Of a stretch of 64,000 nucleotides of DNA, positions 53,640-63,685 are shown one piece after another. Where the stretch lies: positions 4,528,274-4,592,273 of the forward strand of contig NC_063161.1 in the NCBI RefSeq assembly GCF_023159225.1, written 5' to 3'. A program made the position numbers and the translations under genes. The notes under the pieces were generated by a model. It had not been told where the DNA came from, ran no database searches, and saw nothing but the letters and a program-made list of their open reading frames with translations. The DNA comes from Perognathus longimembris pacificus (lineage: Eukaryota; Chordata; Mammalia; Rodentia; Heteromyidae). The stretch's first letter is position 1. Every line of letters starts with the position of its first letter.

Positions 53640-53845
53640 GGTTTGTTTTTTTTTGCCAGTCCTGGGGCTTGGACTCAGGGCCTGAGCGCTGTCCCTGGCT
53701 TCCTTTTGCTCAAGGCTAGCACTCTGGCACTTGAGCCACAGCGCCACTTCTGGCCATTTTCTGTATATGTGGTGCTGGGGAATTGAACCCAGGGCCTCAT
53801 GCATACGAGGCAAGCACTCTTGCCACTAGGCCATATCCCCAGCCC
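53640..53845 (-). mobile_element. Type A SINE with 16-bp duplication (first insert)
   Basis: TCCACATTGGTTTTTT is present at 53624-53639 and 53846-53861. Confidence 0.95.
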
Positions 53846-53933
53846 TCCACATTGGTTTTTTTAGTGGCTGATTGTGGAGATAATAGTCTCGCAGACTCTT
53901 CTGCCCAACATGTTTTCAAAATGCAGTCCTCAG

Positions 53934-54145
53934 GGGCTGGGGATATAGCCTAGTGGCAAGAGTGCCTGCCTCGGATACACGAGGCCCTAGGTTCGATTCC
54001 CCAGCACCACATATACAGAAAACGGCCAGAAGCGGCGCTGTGGCTCAAGTGGCAGAGTGCTAGCCTTGAGCGGGAAGAAGCCAGGGACAGTGCTCAGGCC
54101 CTGAGTCCAAGTCCCAGGACTGGCCAAAAAAAAAAAAAACAAAAA
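53934..54145 (+). mobile_element. Type A SINE with 16-bp duplication (second insert)
   Basis: AAAATGCAGTCCTCAG is present at 53918-53933 and 54146-54161. It is almost identical to the copy at 38840-39048. Confidence 0.95.
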
Positions 54146-54216
54146 AAAATGCAGTCCTCAGATCTCCGCTTCCTAAGTAGCTAGGATTATAGTCGTAAGC
54201 CAGTGGTATCTGACTT

Positions 54217-54419
54217 GTTTTGTTTTGTTTTGCTTTTTGCCAGTCCTGGGGCTTGAACTCAGGACCTGGGCACTGTCCCTGGATGCTTTTTGCTCAAGGC
54301 TAGCACTCTACCACTTGAGCCACTTGCAGTTTTTTCTATCTATGTGGTGCGGAGGAATCGAATCCAGGGCTTCACGTATAGGAGGCAAGCACTTTACCAC
54401 TAGGCCATATTCCCAGCCC
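54217..54419 (-). mobile_element. Type A SINE (third insert, edge of stack)
   Basis: A short CTGACTT repeat flanks it (54210-54216, 54420-54426). More diverged than the two copies before it. Confidence 0.85.
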
Positions 54420-54464
54420 CTGACTTTTTTTTTTAATTAAGTTTTTTAAAATTTATTTTCATTT

Positions 54465-54705
54465 GCTGGGCACTGGTGGTTCGTGCCTATGATCGAAGCT
54501 ATTCAGGAGGCTGTGATCTGAGGATCATGGTTTGAAGCCAGCCGGGGCAGGAAAATCTGTGAGATTCCTATCTCCAATGAACTACTCAGAAAAAGCCAGA
54601 AGCAGCACTGTGGCTCAAGCTGGTAGAGCGATAGTCCTGAGCGAAAGAAGCTCAGGAACAGAGCCCAGGCCCTGAGTTCAAGCCCCAGAACCAGCACATA
54701 AAGAA
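54465..54705 (+). mobile_element. Type B SINE
   Basis: Forward composite, complete from the B1-like head to the CAAGCCCCAGAACC end. Confidence 0.85.
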
Positions 54706-54833
54706 AAGATTTATTTTCATTTGCACTAGCATTTTTAACACGCCCGCCCCCCCCCCATTCTGTGAAACAGCATTTTCAGTCAGGGTGTGCAGCGCCCTGT
54801 GGTGTTTACTAATTTGCTGCGTTTCCTCTCTAG

Positions 54834-54965
54834 TCGTCCTTTTTCCACCAACACGGCTGCACCACCAACGACACCAACGCCAAGTACAACAGCCGCAGCG
54901 CCCAGCTGTACCGGGAGAGAGTGAAGTCGCTGGCCTCGCAGGCCACACGGAAGCATGGCACGGAC
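54834..54965 (+). CDS. ARFGAP3: ARFGAP3 coding exon 4
   Basis: This exon encodes residues 88-131, [20 protein letters not shown] through RKHGTD. It completes the ArfGAP domain (the FFHQHG and YNSR blocks). It is symmetric in phase 0 (44 codons), with acceptor TTCCTCTCTAG and donor GTGAGT. Confidence 0.96.
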
Positions 54966-55299
54966 GTGAGTCCCGGGGCCACGAGCCCCCCCCCGCCCCC
55001 CCCGCAGATGCCAGGATCCAGGCTCAGTCTTGCTGAGCCGGGAGCCTGAGCCGGTCGCGCTCGGGAAGTTTTCAGTGCGCCCTGACCAAGCTGGCACTGA
55101 AGCCTCACTCGTGGGAGTGAGTGGGGAGGGAGGCTCCTTCCCCCCTCCGCCAAAGGGATCCATTCACAGCCTATTTAAAGCTACTCGCTGGAGGCGCGGG
55201 GGAGGGGGGGGAGGGCGGCGGGGGGGGGGTCACTCGGTGCTCATGCAGGCGCTGGGTCCCACTGTGAAAGAAGAAACAAGCAAACTATTTTAAAAGTCA

Positions 55300-55515
55300 T
55301 TTTGTCAGTCATGAGGCTTGAACCCAGGGCCTGGACGCTGTCCCTGAGCTTTTTTGCTCAAGGCTAGCACACTACCACTTTAAGCTACAGCTCCACTTCC
55401 AGTGTTCTAGTGTTTAGTCTCATGGACTTTCCTGCCAGGCTGGCTTTGAACCATGATCCTCAAATCTCAGCCTCCTAAGTGGCAAGGATTAAAATGTGAG
55501 CCATCGACACCCAGC
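55300..55515 (-). mobile_element. Type B SINE
   Basis: Reverse composite, next to a CA repeat. Confidence 0.8.
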
Positions 55516-55521
55516 TCAAGC

Positions 55522-55525
<4 letters not shown>

Positions 55526-55565
<40 letters not shown>

Positions 55566-55578
55566 GGCGCGCGCACAC
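55526..55578. repeat. (CA)n microsatellite
   Basis: About 18 CA units, then GCGCGC-containing sequence. Confidence 0.97.
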
Positions 55579-56047
55579 GTATGTGATCGTGACATTGAGC
55601 TTCCCCCCAAGGAGTCGAAGCCAATGCCAAACACAGCTCCCAGGAGCTGGGACGCAGGTCCTTGTAACTAAATCGTCGCCCACAGGCCCCGTGTGTGGCC
55701 TTCGTGGCCTGCTCCTCACAGGGCTCGTTTTACTGCTCTCCTCTTGCCCGAAAATGAACTTGAAAAGCCCACAGCTGCCGAGTTGATGTCACAAGCAAAC
55801 TGGGCGGGTAGGCTAATCCATTGGGTAGAAGGTGGAGACCCTGGGGGCTGCCTGGAGCTTGGGACCTGCACTTAGGTAGGGAAGGGTCTCTGTCCCTGGG
55901 GGCAGACCTTGCCACAGTCGCCCGGGCGCCCTGCCGGTGGCGTGACGCAGGGAGGTCCCCATCTTCAGGGGCCGTTTCTGGGTGTCAGGGAGAGCCTGCG
56001 CCCCTGTGGGCAGATGTGTGCTAAGCCTCGCTTGGTTTCTCTTCCAG

Positions 56048-56131
56048 CTGTGGCTTGACAGCTGCGTGGTCCCGCCTTCGTCCCCTCCGCCAAAGGAGGA
56101 AGACTTCTTTGCCTCCCACGTGTCTCCTGAG
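56048..56131 (+). CDS. ARFGAP3: ARFGAP3 coding exon 5
   Basis: This exon encodes residues 132-159, [20 protein letters not shown] then FASHVSPE. It marks the passage from the GAP domain to the proline- and acid-rich linker typical of ARFGAP2/3. 84 nt, phase 0 on both sides, donor GTAGGT. Confidence 0.96.
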
Positions 56132-56542
56132 GTAGGTATCGCGCTTCGTGCACTTGGAAGGTGCGCTCCTTCTGCAAGTTACTCCAAGGGCATTTCCAGC
56201 CAGCGCTCATGGCAGTGAGCTCAGCTTCGCAGGAAGCCAAGGACAGAGGGTCACAGTTTGAGGCAGACCAGGGCAGAAAGGTCTGTCTGCAATCATTATC
56301 TCCAATGGACCAGCAAAAGCCAGAAATGGAGCAGTGGCTCAAGCGGTAGAGTGCCAGGCTTGAGCCAAAGAGTCAAGTGAGGACACAAGGCCTTGAGTTC
56401 ACTTTCCAGGACCATCACCCCCCACCCCTAAAAAAGTGTACATTTAAAATATTTCAGTGAAGATAGAGGCTGAGGGCATGGCTCAAGTGATAGAGCGCTT
56501 GCCTAGCTGGTATGAAGCTCTAGTACTGAATTTTTATTTTTA

Positions 56543-56735
56543 TTTTTTTGCCAGTCCTGGGGCTTGGACTCAGGGCCTGAGCACTGTCCCTGGCTTCTTT
56601 TTGCTCAAGGCTAGCACTCTGCCACTTGAGCCACAGCGCCACTTCTGGCCGTTTTCTATATATGTGGTGCTGGGGAATGGAACCCAGGGCTTCATGTATG
56701 CGAGGCGAGCACTAAGCCACATTCCCAATGCCCAA
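56543..56735 (-). mobile_element. Type A SINE, head slightly shortened
   Basis: Reverse copy. A few head bases are missing (GAGCACTAAGCCAC). Confidence 0.85.
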
Positions 56736-57310
56736 AATAATTTTTTTTTTTTACTCAAAACCCAAAACTTTGGAAAGAGGCTACGTTGCTGTGACAAGCT
56801 TGAGCTATTCCTTGCACAAGGTGGAAATGACCTCCTCATGAGGTGTGCAGAAGCGGGGCCGCCCAGCGTTACTTAACTGCTCCCCTGTGGGGCTCCAGTG
56901 CAGACCTCTGCCTCCATGGGGAAGGCCCATTCTGCACGTGGCCGCCGCTCGTGCTGGAGTGTGCTACGGCTGCAGGAAGTGCCGGGAGCTGACACAGCGC
57001 TCGCCTCACGCCCCTGTGCGGTGAAAGGCCGTCGGGGCCCCAGGACCCGGCCTGGAGAAGCTTGCAGCAGGGCTGCGGGTGGGTGGCAGTGGTCCGTCTC
57101 TGGGGTTGGATGATCTGCAGAACTTCTGTGCATTTGCCCAAATCACCCTGCAAAGGGAAGGTGGAGCGTGCAAAGCTGGAAGCGCCGGCGGGCCCTTAAA
57201 GGCAGTGGAGGCTGACCTCTGGGCGGAGCCCCAGCGCCGTTAGCTACCCGGCCTCCCCTAGGCTCACGGAGGAGGGGGCTTAGTCCACTTTAACTTTTGA
57301 AGTTAAAATG

Positions 57311-57505
57311 GAACAGGTGGGAATGTGGCTTAGCGGTAGAGCGCTTGCCTAGCATGCAGGAAGTCCTGGGTTCGATTCCTCAGCACCACATAAACAGAAA
57401 AGGCCAGAAGTAGCGCTGTGGCTCGAGTGGCAGAGTGCTAGCCTTGAGCAAAAAGAAGCTCAGGGACAGTGCTCAGGCCCTGAGTTCAAGCCCCAGGACT
57501 GGCAA
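57311..57505 (+). mobile_element. Type A SINE
   Basis: Forward copy with a diverged 5' end and a TAAATAAATAAA tail. Confidence 0.85.
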
Positions 57506-58149
57506 TAAATAAATAAAATGATGGAATGTGTACATTCCTGTGTTTGTCACCTGAGATAATCAATTCCTGTGGAGAACAGATTGATTCCGGCTCTGGGGTT
57601 GGAGGTCCTGGCCCATGGTCGCCTGCTCCTTGCACACCATGGTGGGTGGTGGAGATGCGGACCTCCCCTACCTCACTGCTGGACTCCCATCACCCCTCAG
57701 GACTTCCGCCCGAGGGTCTGGAGGCCACTAGGAACCTCCTGGCAGACCCCACCTCTCCCACCTGCCAGGGCCTTGGCTGGGAGCCACAGCTTGACACAGA
57801 GTCCTCTAGGGACAGTTAAGATCCAAACCAAAGAAGCTGCTAGATCTCCATTTGTTGGTTTTTTGCTATTACAGTGCACACGCACGTTTATTATTGAAAA
57901 CCATCCGTAGTTCCTAAAAGCCACGCATGGTGGCCACACCTCTAACCCCGTACTTGAGAGGCAGAGGCGAAGGACTGTGAGGTCAGTCTGTGCCCCCGAG
58001 ATCCTGCTTCAAAAGCAGCATGTGAAGGTGAGGTGGTGTCCCGGGGTGCACTGCCGCTGTGTAGCCAGGCGCTGGACAGAGAACGCCGCGCTCGGTCGCT
58101 GAGAAGTGGACGAATTCACATTGCGGACCGGTGCCCGGCCCCCGCGGCC

Positions 58150-58360
58150 CCCGCCTGTCACCCCCGCTACTCAGGAGGCCAAGACCTGAGGATCACGGTT
58201 CAGTGCCAACCCCGGGCAGGAAAGTTCATGAGACTCCTATTTCCATTTAACTACCAGAAAAGTGGAAATGGAGCTGTGGCTCAAAGAGATAGAGCACTAG
58301 CCCTGAGTGAAAAAGCTCAGGGACAGTGCCTAGGCCCTGAGTTCAAGCCCCCATAACTAA
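58150..58360 (+). mobile_element. Type B SINE
   Basis: Forward composite with an AAAGAAAGAAAG tail. Confidence 0.8.
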
Positions 58361-58711
58361 CCAAAAAGAAAGAAAGAAAGAGAGAGAGACAGTGGCTAGT
58401 TACTTCGTGATAACCCCCTACCCACTTCCGCATGCTGGTTCTCTTTTATTTCTTTTAAAAAATCTTTAAATCTTTGGTGATACTGGATTTTTTTTTTTTT
58501 TTTGGTAACTCAGGGTCTTGTTCCATGCGTAAGCCCTTTTGCTTTTAGTTATTTTTCAAAGTCTCACACTACCCGCCCCCCCCCCCCCGAGCCTGGACCA
58601 TAATCCTCCTCTTGCCTCCCTCCCTCCAAGCTAGGATCACAGGTATGGTTGCCACCTCCAGCATCTTTGATGAGATAAGGCCTCACTAACTTTTTGCCTA
58701 GGCTGCTTTTT

Positions 58712-58914
58712 TGGTTTTTTTTTTTCCAGTCCTGGGGCTTGAACTCAGGGCCTGAGCACTGTCTCCGGCTTCCTTTTGCTCCAAGGCTAGCACTCTGCCA
58801 CTTGAGCCACAGTGCCACTTCCGGCTTTTTCTGTTTATGTGGTGCTGAGGAATGGAACCCAGGGCCTCATGCATGCTAGGCGAGCACTCTACCACTAAGC
58901 CACATTCCCAGCTG
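58712..58914 (-). mobile_element. Type A SINE upstream of exon 6
   Basis: Reverse copy ending 141 bp before ARFGAP3 exon 6. Confidence 0.88.
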
Positions 58915-59055
58915 CATTCCCCCCCCCCCGCACCCCCACTCCCACCCCCGCTACTCTTGAACCATAGTGTTCTTGATCTCTGCATGCAGCTCCGGTGTGT
59001 TTTGATGATGGTGCTCTGGCTTTGTCTGCTAATGACTTTTCCAAACCTGTTGCAG

Positions 59056-59143
59056 GTGAGCGGTGAAATGCAGGTGTCAGCAAAGCCAGAGCCATTTCCT
59101 GTAACACCACGGGCTGCGGACGCCAGAGCAGAGAGGAAGGAAG
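59056..59143 (+). CDS. ARFGAP3: ARFGAP3 coding exon 6 (variable linker)
   Basis: This exon encodes residues 160-188 plus one base, VSGEMQVSAKPEPFPVTPRA then ADARAERKE. Its length equals the human exon (29 codons plus one base), but the sequence is diverged; the start VSG.MQ.SA.PE resembles the mouse protein as I remember it. The acceptor AACCTGTTGCAG and donor GTAACC are good. The exon lies between two oppositely oriented type A SINEs. Confidence 0.9.
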
Positions 59144-59331
59144 GTAACCCACCACCGTGGCATGCTGGGAAACTGTCACAAATGAAGGCCACAGCGAGGC
59201 ATTGGGGCCCGCCTCTGACCCTAGCTGCCCAGGATGCCAAGATCGGAGGCTCTCCCATGAAGTCCACCCAGACAGACGCCATCCACCGCACTCCTCATCT
59301 CCAGATAGCCAGTAAAAAGCCAGAGGCTCGA

Positions 59332-59535
59332 GGCTGGGGATACGGCCTAGTGGCAAGAGTGCTTGCCTCGTATACATGAAGCCCTGGGTTCGATTCCCCA
59401 GCACCACATATATAGAAAAGGCCAGAAGTGGCGCTGTGGCTCAAGTGGCAGAGTGCTAGCCTTGAGCAAAAAGAAGCCAGGGACAGTGCTCAGGCCCCGA
59501 GTTCAAGCTCCAGGACTGGCAAAAAAAAAAAAAAA
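59332..59535 (+). mobile_element. Type A SINE downstream of exon 6
   Basis: The duplication AAAAAGCCAGAGGC (59314-59327 and 59531-59544) marks a young insertion, 188 bp after exon 6. Confidence 0.92.
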
Positions 59536-60227
59536 GCCAGAGGCACGAGTGTGGCGCAAATATAAAGCGCCTTCCTTGAGCGGAAAAGCCCACGGGAGAG
59601 TGTGATGCCTGGAGTTCAAGCCCAGAAATTTAAATGTCAAATGTTGTGTGTTAGTGGGAAGAAACATCTAGGATAGATTGCAAGGATGACGGAGCATGGC
59701 ATAGGAGATCATATTTGTAGAACCACAACATGGGTGTACTGGAAGGCACACTCCAGCTGCTAACTCGCAAGAGTGAGGTGGCTGAGGAGTCTCTTTCTGC
59801 TGAACACGGTGTTAAAGTGTCTGGATTCTATCATGAGTGTGGGTTACCTTAGCAATTAGAAAACAAGGCTTCAAATCTAAAACGATTATGTAAGTACTTG
59901 ACACCTAGTGATTTCTCTCCATCGCTGGCATGTTAAATATCACTTTAGTGATGTGTATAAGTAGCTCTTTCCGTTTTAATCCTGGGCATCTTTTGTTAGC
60001 CAGAAGGTTAAGAACAAAAATATAATGTTTTCCCCGTAATTCCTAATCCCAGGATGTTGAGATCTGAGAATTGAGTTCCGAGGTCAGCCTGGGCAGACCA
60101 ATTTGAGAGTGTCTTCTCTTCAATTGACCAGCAAAAGGCTGTGATGTGACAGCCCTCTCAGTGAGAACAAGCCCTCTTGGAAGACAAGGCTTTGCAGGAA
60201 AGAAGGAAAAGGAGTGGAGAGATACGT

Positions 60228-60230
<3 letters not shown>

Positions 60231-60278
<48 letters not shown>
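60231..60278. repeat. (GT)n microsatellite
   Basis: About 24 GT units touching the tail of a type A SINE. Confidence 0.97.
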
Positions 60279-60279
<1 letters not shown>

Positions 60280-60471
60280 CAGTCCTGGGGCTTGAACTCA
60301 GGGCCTGAGCACTGTCCCTGGCTTCTTTTTGCTTCAAGGCTAGCACTCTACCACTTGAGCCACAGCGCCACTTCTGGCCATTTTCTATCTATGTGGTGCT
60401 GGGGAATCGAACCCAGGGCTTCATGTATACGAGGCAAGCACTCTCGCCACTAGGCCATCTTCCCAGCCCTG
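60276..60471 (-). mobile_element. Type A SINE next to GT repeat
   Basis: Reverse copy. The GT repeat 60231-60278 sits where the tail would be. Confidence 0.88.
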
Positions 60472-60512
60472 CCTTAGCCATTTTTAAAGTAAACATTAAA
60501 ATAAGAGATGTC

Positions 60513-60709
60513 GGGCTGGGGATATGGCCTAGTGTCAAGAGTGCCTGCCTCATATACATGAGGCCCTGGGTTCGATTCCCCAGAACCACATATAAAGAAA
60601 ATGGCCAGAAGTGGCGCTGTGGCTCAAGTGGCAGAGTGCTAGCCTTGAGCAAAAAGAAGCCAGGGACAGTGCTCAGGCCCTGAGTTCAAGCCCCAGGACT
60701 GGCAAAAAA
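60513..60709 (+). mobile_element. Young type A SINE with 10-bp duplication
   Basis: AAGAGATGTC flanks it (60503-60512 and 60711-60720). Confidence 0.92.
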
Positions 60710-61447
60710 AAAGAGATGTCTTTGACCTGCAGCCTTACTTTGCTCCTTAACCAGGGTAGTGTTTCGGGTGGCGTAGGAGAGAGGGCGCATTTCTTGTCAA
60801 CGGTGACTTGGCCTCTCAGCATCCATACACCTGACAGTGTTGACGTGGGGGAGGGGGAGGAGTGCTGAAAACATTGTAAAATGCCCAAGCGCAAGCGAGA
60901 CCTCTGCACAGCGTCTGTCAAAGAGACTGCTCGCCTCTCTGATCTTTAAAACCACCGGTAAAAAAAAAAAAAAAAGCATTCCAGGGATGGGAGCCACGGC
61001 TTAGGTGGTAGAGCGCCAGCTGAGCGTGAGAGCTTCAGATCAAGAGTTCAAATCCCGGTCTCATCCCCCAAAGAAGAAAGGATCCTGTTTCCTTGTACCT
61101 TAGATTAGCTTTCTCCTGACTGGAGAATGGGAACTAAGAGGAGAGCTGGCGAGTGGATGACTGCATACCCGTGCAGAGAGGAGTCACCCGCGACGCCCAG
61201 TCCACTAGGGTCACGGCTGGGCAAGGCAGCACGCGCCTGCAATCCCCGCACACCTGGAAGCCGGGGCGGGAGGGAGGGGCCCGCGCTCCAGGTCAGCCTG
61301 GGCTTCACGCGTACGCTGTGTGTACAAGTATGGAGCCGGAAAGAAAGGCGATGGCCGGCAGAGCCAGGGGGGCGAGACGCGGCCTGAACGGAGGGCAGGT
61401 TGGGAGCGCGCCTGGCGCGCGCTGACGGCGGCGTTGTGCGTTCGCAG

Positions 61448-61513
61448 GTGGAGCGGAGCCAGGGCCCAGCGTGGACGGCCTCGGCCTCGGCGCCCCGGGG
61501 AAGGCTGCCCCAG
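61448..61513 (+). CDS. ARFGAP3: ARFGAP3 coding exon 7 (variable linker)
   Basis: This exon encodes residues 189-210, GGAEPGPSVDGLGLGAPGKA then AP, plus one base. The GPSV.GL core and PGKAAPE ending align with the human and mouse linkers. It is rich in Gly, Ala and Pro and high in GC. 66 nt, phase 1 to 1, so skipping would keep the frame. The acceptor is GTTCGCAG and the donor GTAACG. Confidence 0.88.
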
Positions 61514-61968
61514 GTAACGCGCGGAGCGCCGTCATCTGACCTGCAGGGGAAGATGCAGTCCAAAAAAAGGGAAAGATTTCTGATTTTGCGTTCCCTCTTG
61601 TTGTCTCGGCTTTGTGTGTGCGCGTGTGTACGCGTGTGTGTGCGCATGTGCGTGCGCGTGTGCGTGTGTGTGTGTGCGCGTGTGTGCGCGTGCGCCTGTC
61701 CCGCGCGGTCCCTTAGCCGCTGCCGCTGGCTGACTGCGCTTCATCCAGACCCCTGAAGTAAGAGCGGAGCTCAGCGTGTCCGGCCCCCCGCGGCCTCACG
61801 CGTGCCGTTTGCTCCTCCTCCTGCTTTTCCGACGTCATCGTCATGGAATCGCGCGTTGAAATCTGCACGCGTTACACGATCCCCCTTGCACAGCGGCCAC
61901 CGCTGTCACCGCGGGGAGCGATGGCGCTGGCCTTCCGCCGGTCTGACTTGAGTTTCTCCTTTTGGCAG
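61514..61968 (+). other. ARFGAP3: ARFGAP3 intron 7
   Basis: A 455-bp intron with an alternating purine-pyrimidine GT/GC/GCGC tract at 61613-61692, starting 100 bp after exon 7. No SINE. Confidence 0.85.
61613..61692. repeat. Alternating GT/GC tract
   Basis: 80 bases of nearly strict purine-pyrimidine alternation with several CGCG steps. Confidence 0.95.
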
Positions 61969-62015
61969 AAGTGTCATCGATCATAAAGAAGAAACCCAAC
62001 CCGGCCAAGCGAGGG
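61969..62015 (+). CDS. ARFGAP3: ARFGAP3 coding exon 8
   Basis: This exon completes E211 and encodes residues 212-226, VSSIIKKKPNPAKRG, a lysine-rich block that is nearly invariant in ARFGAP3. 47 nt, ending in phase 0, with acceptor CTTTTGGCAG and donor GTGAGT. Confidence 0.95.
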
Positions 62016-62608
62016 GTGAGTGCCACGCTCCCTGTGAGACCAGCCCTGGGGGTGGCGCAGGCCTGCACAGCCACTGGGTCCTGGGACGGTTATCTTTGAT
62101 TTTTAACGTTATAAATGAAGATACAGTATAATGAATGTGGCTTGGACAGCTGTATTTCACTCAGTGGCTGTCACACAGTCGTTTTCTAGAATGTATCGTT
62201 GACATTCCCCGTGTCGATGACAAAATACAAAAAGGAAAGAAGAGGAGGAGGAGGCGTTGCCCTGCTGTGTGGCGGAGGGGACGGGAGCAGGCTGGGTGGG
62301 GGGCCCTGGGGGGGCCCTGGGGTTCCGTGGCAGGGATGCGCCGCCCCGCGTGATGTTCCTGGGGACGGGAGGTCGGGGCCAGGCCTTGAGCTGGGCTCCC
62401 CACGCCGCGTGGCCGCGGCCGGCCTGCTTGCCTGGCGTGAGCGGTGGGGCCTGTGTACGGCGGGCGCCGGCGGGGCCAGCCCTCCGGTCCGGGATGAAGC
62501 AGGGGATGAATGTCACTGTGTCGTGGGCAGGCGGCTCGGGGCCCGGCCTCGGTTCCCTGCAGTTCCAAGGGCTTTCAAGGGCACTCAGTGCTCTTACATA
62601 TCTTCCAG
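62016..62608 (+). other. ARFGAP3: ARFGAP3 intron 8
   Basis: A 593-bp intron. AT-rich near 62090-62240, then GC-rich. No repeat or exon recognised. Confidence 0.75.
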
Positions 62609-62748
62609 CTTGGGGCCAAAAAGGGAAGCCTAGGAGCCCAGAAACTGGCGAACAGCAGCTTTACCGAGATCGAGAAGCAGGCCCAGGCTGTGGACAAGAT
62701 GAAGGAGCGGGAGGACCAGGCCAAGGCGGCGCCCAAGGAGGAGTCTGT
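62609..62748 (+). CDS. ARFGAP3: ARFGAP3 coding exon 9 (last in window)
   Basis: This exon encodes residues 227-272 plus two bases of V273, [20 protein letters not shown] through KEES. It belongs to the lysine-rich central region that contacts coatomer in ARFGAP2/3. The donor choice GT|GTAAGT gives the correct phase and a consensus site. The next exon is outside the window. Confidence 0.95.
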
Positions 62749-63031
62749 GTAAGTTCAGCTCCATGATGGCTCGACTCGCATCCAGCAGCCCTGGACTTGC
62801 TTTCTGGATGCTTCCACGGGAGCATGTGCAGGGAGAGGCAGCGTGTCCTTGTGTGAAGAGCCTAGGGCACTGGCCCAGAGGCCAGGAGGGACGGCACCGG
62901 GGGCCCGGGAAATAGCTGGGAGGCCAGAGCAGATGAAAGGTACGGAGCACGGGTGGCCTAGGAAGATGCAGATCCAAACCACAGGGCGTGGAGCTGCGGT
63001 CCAGTGACGGCGGCCACAGACAGAGACGGGG

Positions 63032-63245
63032 AGAGCCGGGCGCTGGTGGCTCACGCCTGTCATCCTAGCTACTCAGGAGGCTGAGATCTGAGGATCATGG
63101 TTCAAAGCCAGCCTGGCCAGGAAAGTCCCTGAGACTCTTATCTGCAATTAGCCACTGGAAAACCCTGAAAGTGGCGCTAGCCTTGAGCTGAAGAGCTCAG
63201 AGACAGCACTCAGGCCCAGAGTTCAAGCCCCACAACTTGACAAAA
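63032..63245 (+). mobile_element. Type B SINE
   Basis: Forward composite with a short deletion in the tRNA-like part. Confidence 0.85.
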
Positions 63246-63447
63246 AGAAAAGAAGACACAGAGTAGAGTTAGCTCAGGCGTGGAACACATGCTTAACTGG
63301 CAGGAGATCGGGTTCCCCAAAAATCAGGTTCAGCACTCCCCAAAAATGTAGTCAGCAAGGACTTTGGGGCTAGGCTGTACGAAACTGCAACTTCATCGGA
63401 AGCAATGTAAACTGAGCTGCTGTAGAAAAACCCTGACAGTCCACCAG

Positions 63448-63685
63448 CACCAGTGGTGGCTCACGCCTGTAGTCCTCGCTACTCAGGAGGCTGAGATCTA
63501 AGGATCATGGTTCAAAGCCAGCCCGGGCAGCAATATCTGCGAGACTCTTACCTCCAGTAAACTACCCAGAAAAAGCTTGAAGTGGCGCTGTGGCTCAAGA
63601 GGTAGAGCGCTTGCTGGCCTTGAGCACAAAGAGGCTCTGGGACAGTGCCCAGGCCCTGTGTTCAAATCCCAGGACCAATGAAAGA
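63448..63685 (+). mobile_element. Type B SINE
   Basis: Forward composite, nearly full length, with A/G-rich tail. Confidence 0.85.

Larger units (their letters stand above)
53532..54212 (-). mobile_element. Old type B SINE, interrupted twice
   Basis: Pieces at 53532-53639, 53846-53933 and 54148-54212 join into one reverse composite SINE once the two inserted copies are removed. Confidence 0.85.
52523..54833 (+). other. ARFGAP3: ARFGAP3 intron 3 (nested SINE stack)
   Basis: 2.3 kb. It starts with a pyrimidine-rich stretch (52540-52640). 52700-53500 is mostly unrecognised, with a G-rich GGA/GGC run (53341-53395). 53532-54426 is a stack of four SINEs, followed by a type B SINE at 54465-54705 and a C-run just before exon 4. 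Confidence 0.85.
54966..56047 (+). other. ARFGAP3: ARFGAP3 intron 4
   Basis: 1.1 kb. It has G/C runs (54990-55004, 55199-55229), a type B SINE on the minus strand (55300-55515) and a CA repeat (55526-55562). The final 450 bp before exon 5 hold nothing recognised. Confidence 0.8.
56132..59055 (+). other. ARFGAP3: ARFGAP3 intron 5
   Basis: 2.9 kb. It contains type B SINEs (56235-56420, 58150-58360), type A SINEs (56543-56735 minus, 57311-57505 plus, 58712-58914 minus), a T-run (58490-58503) and C-runs (58577-58589, 58919-58930). 56760-57300 and 57520-57900 are largely unrecognised. Confidence 0.85.
59144..61447 (+). other. ARFGAP3: ARFGAP3 intron 6
   Basis: 2.3 kb. It contains type A SINEs at 59332-59535 (plus), 60276-60471 (minus) and 60513-60709 (plus), a GT repeat (60231-60278) and a diverged tRNA-like monomer (60984-61075). 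An AT-rich stretch at 59620-60030 is unrecognised. The last 350 bp are GC-rich. Confidence 0.85.
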
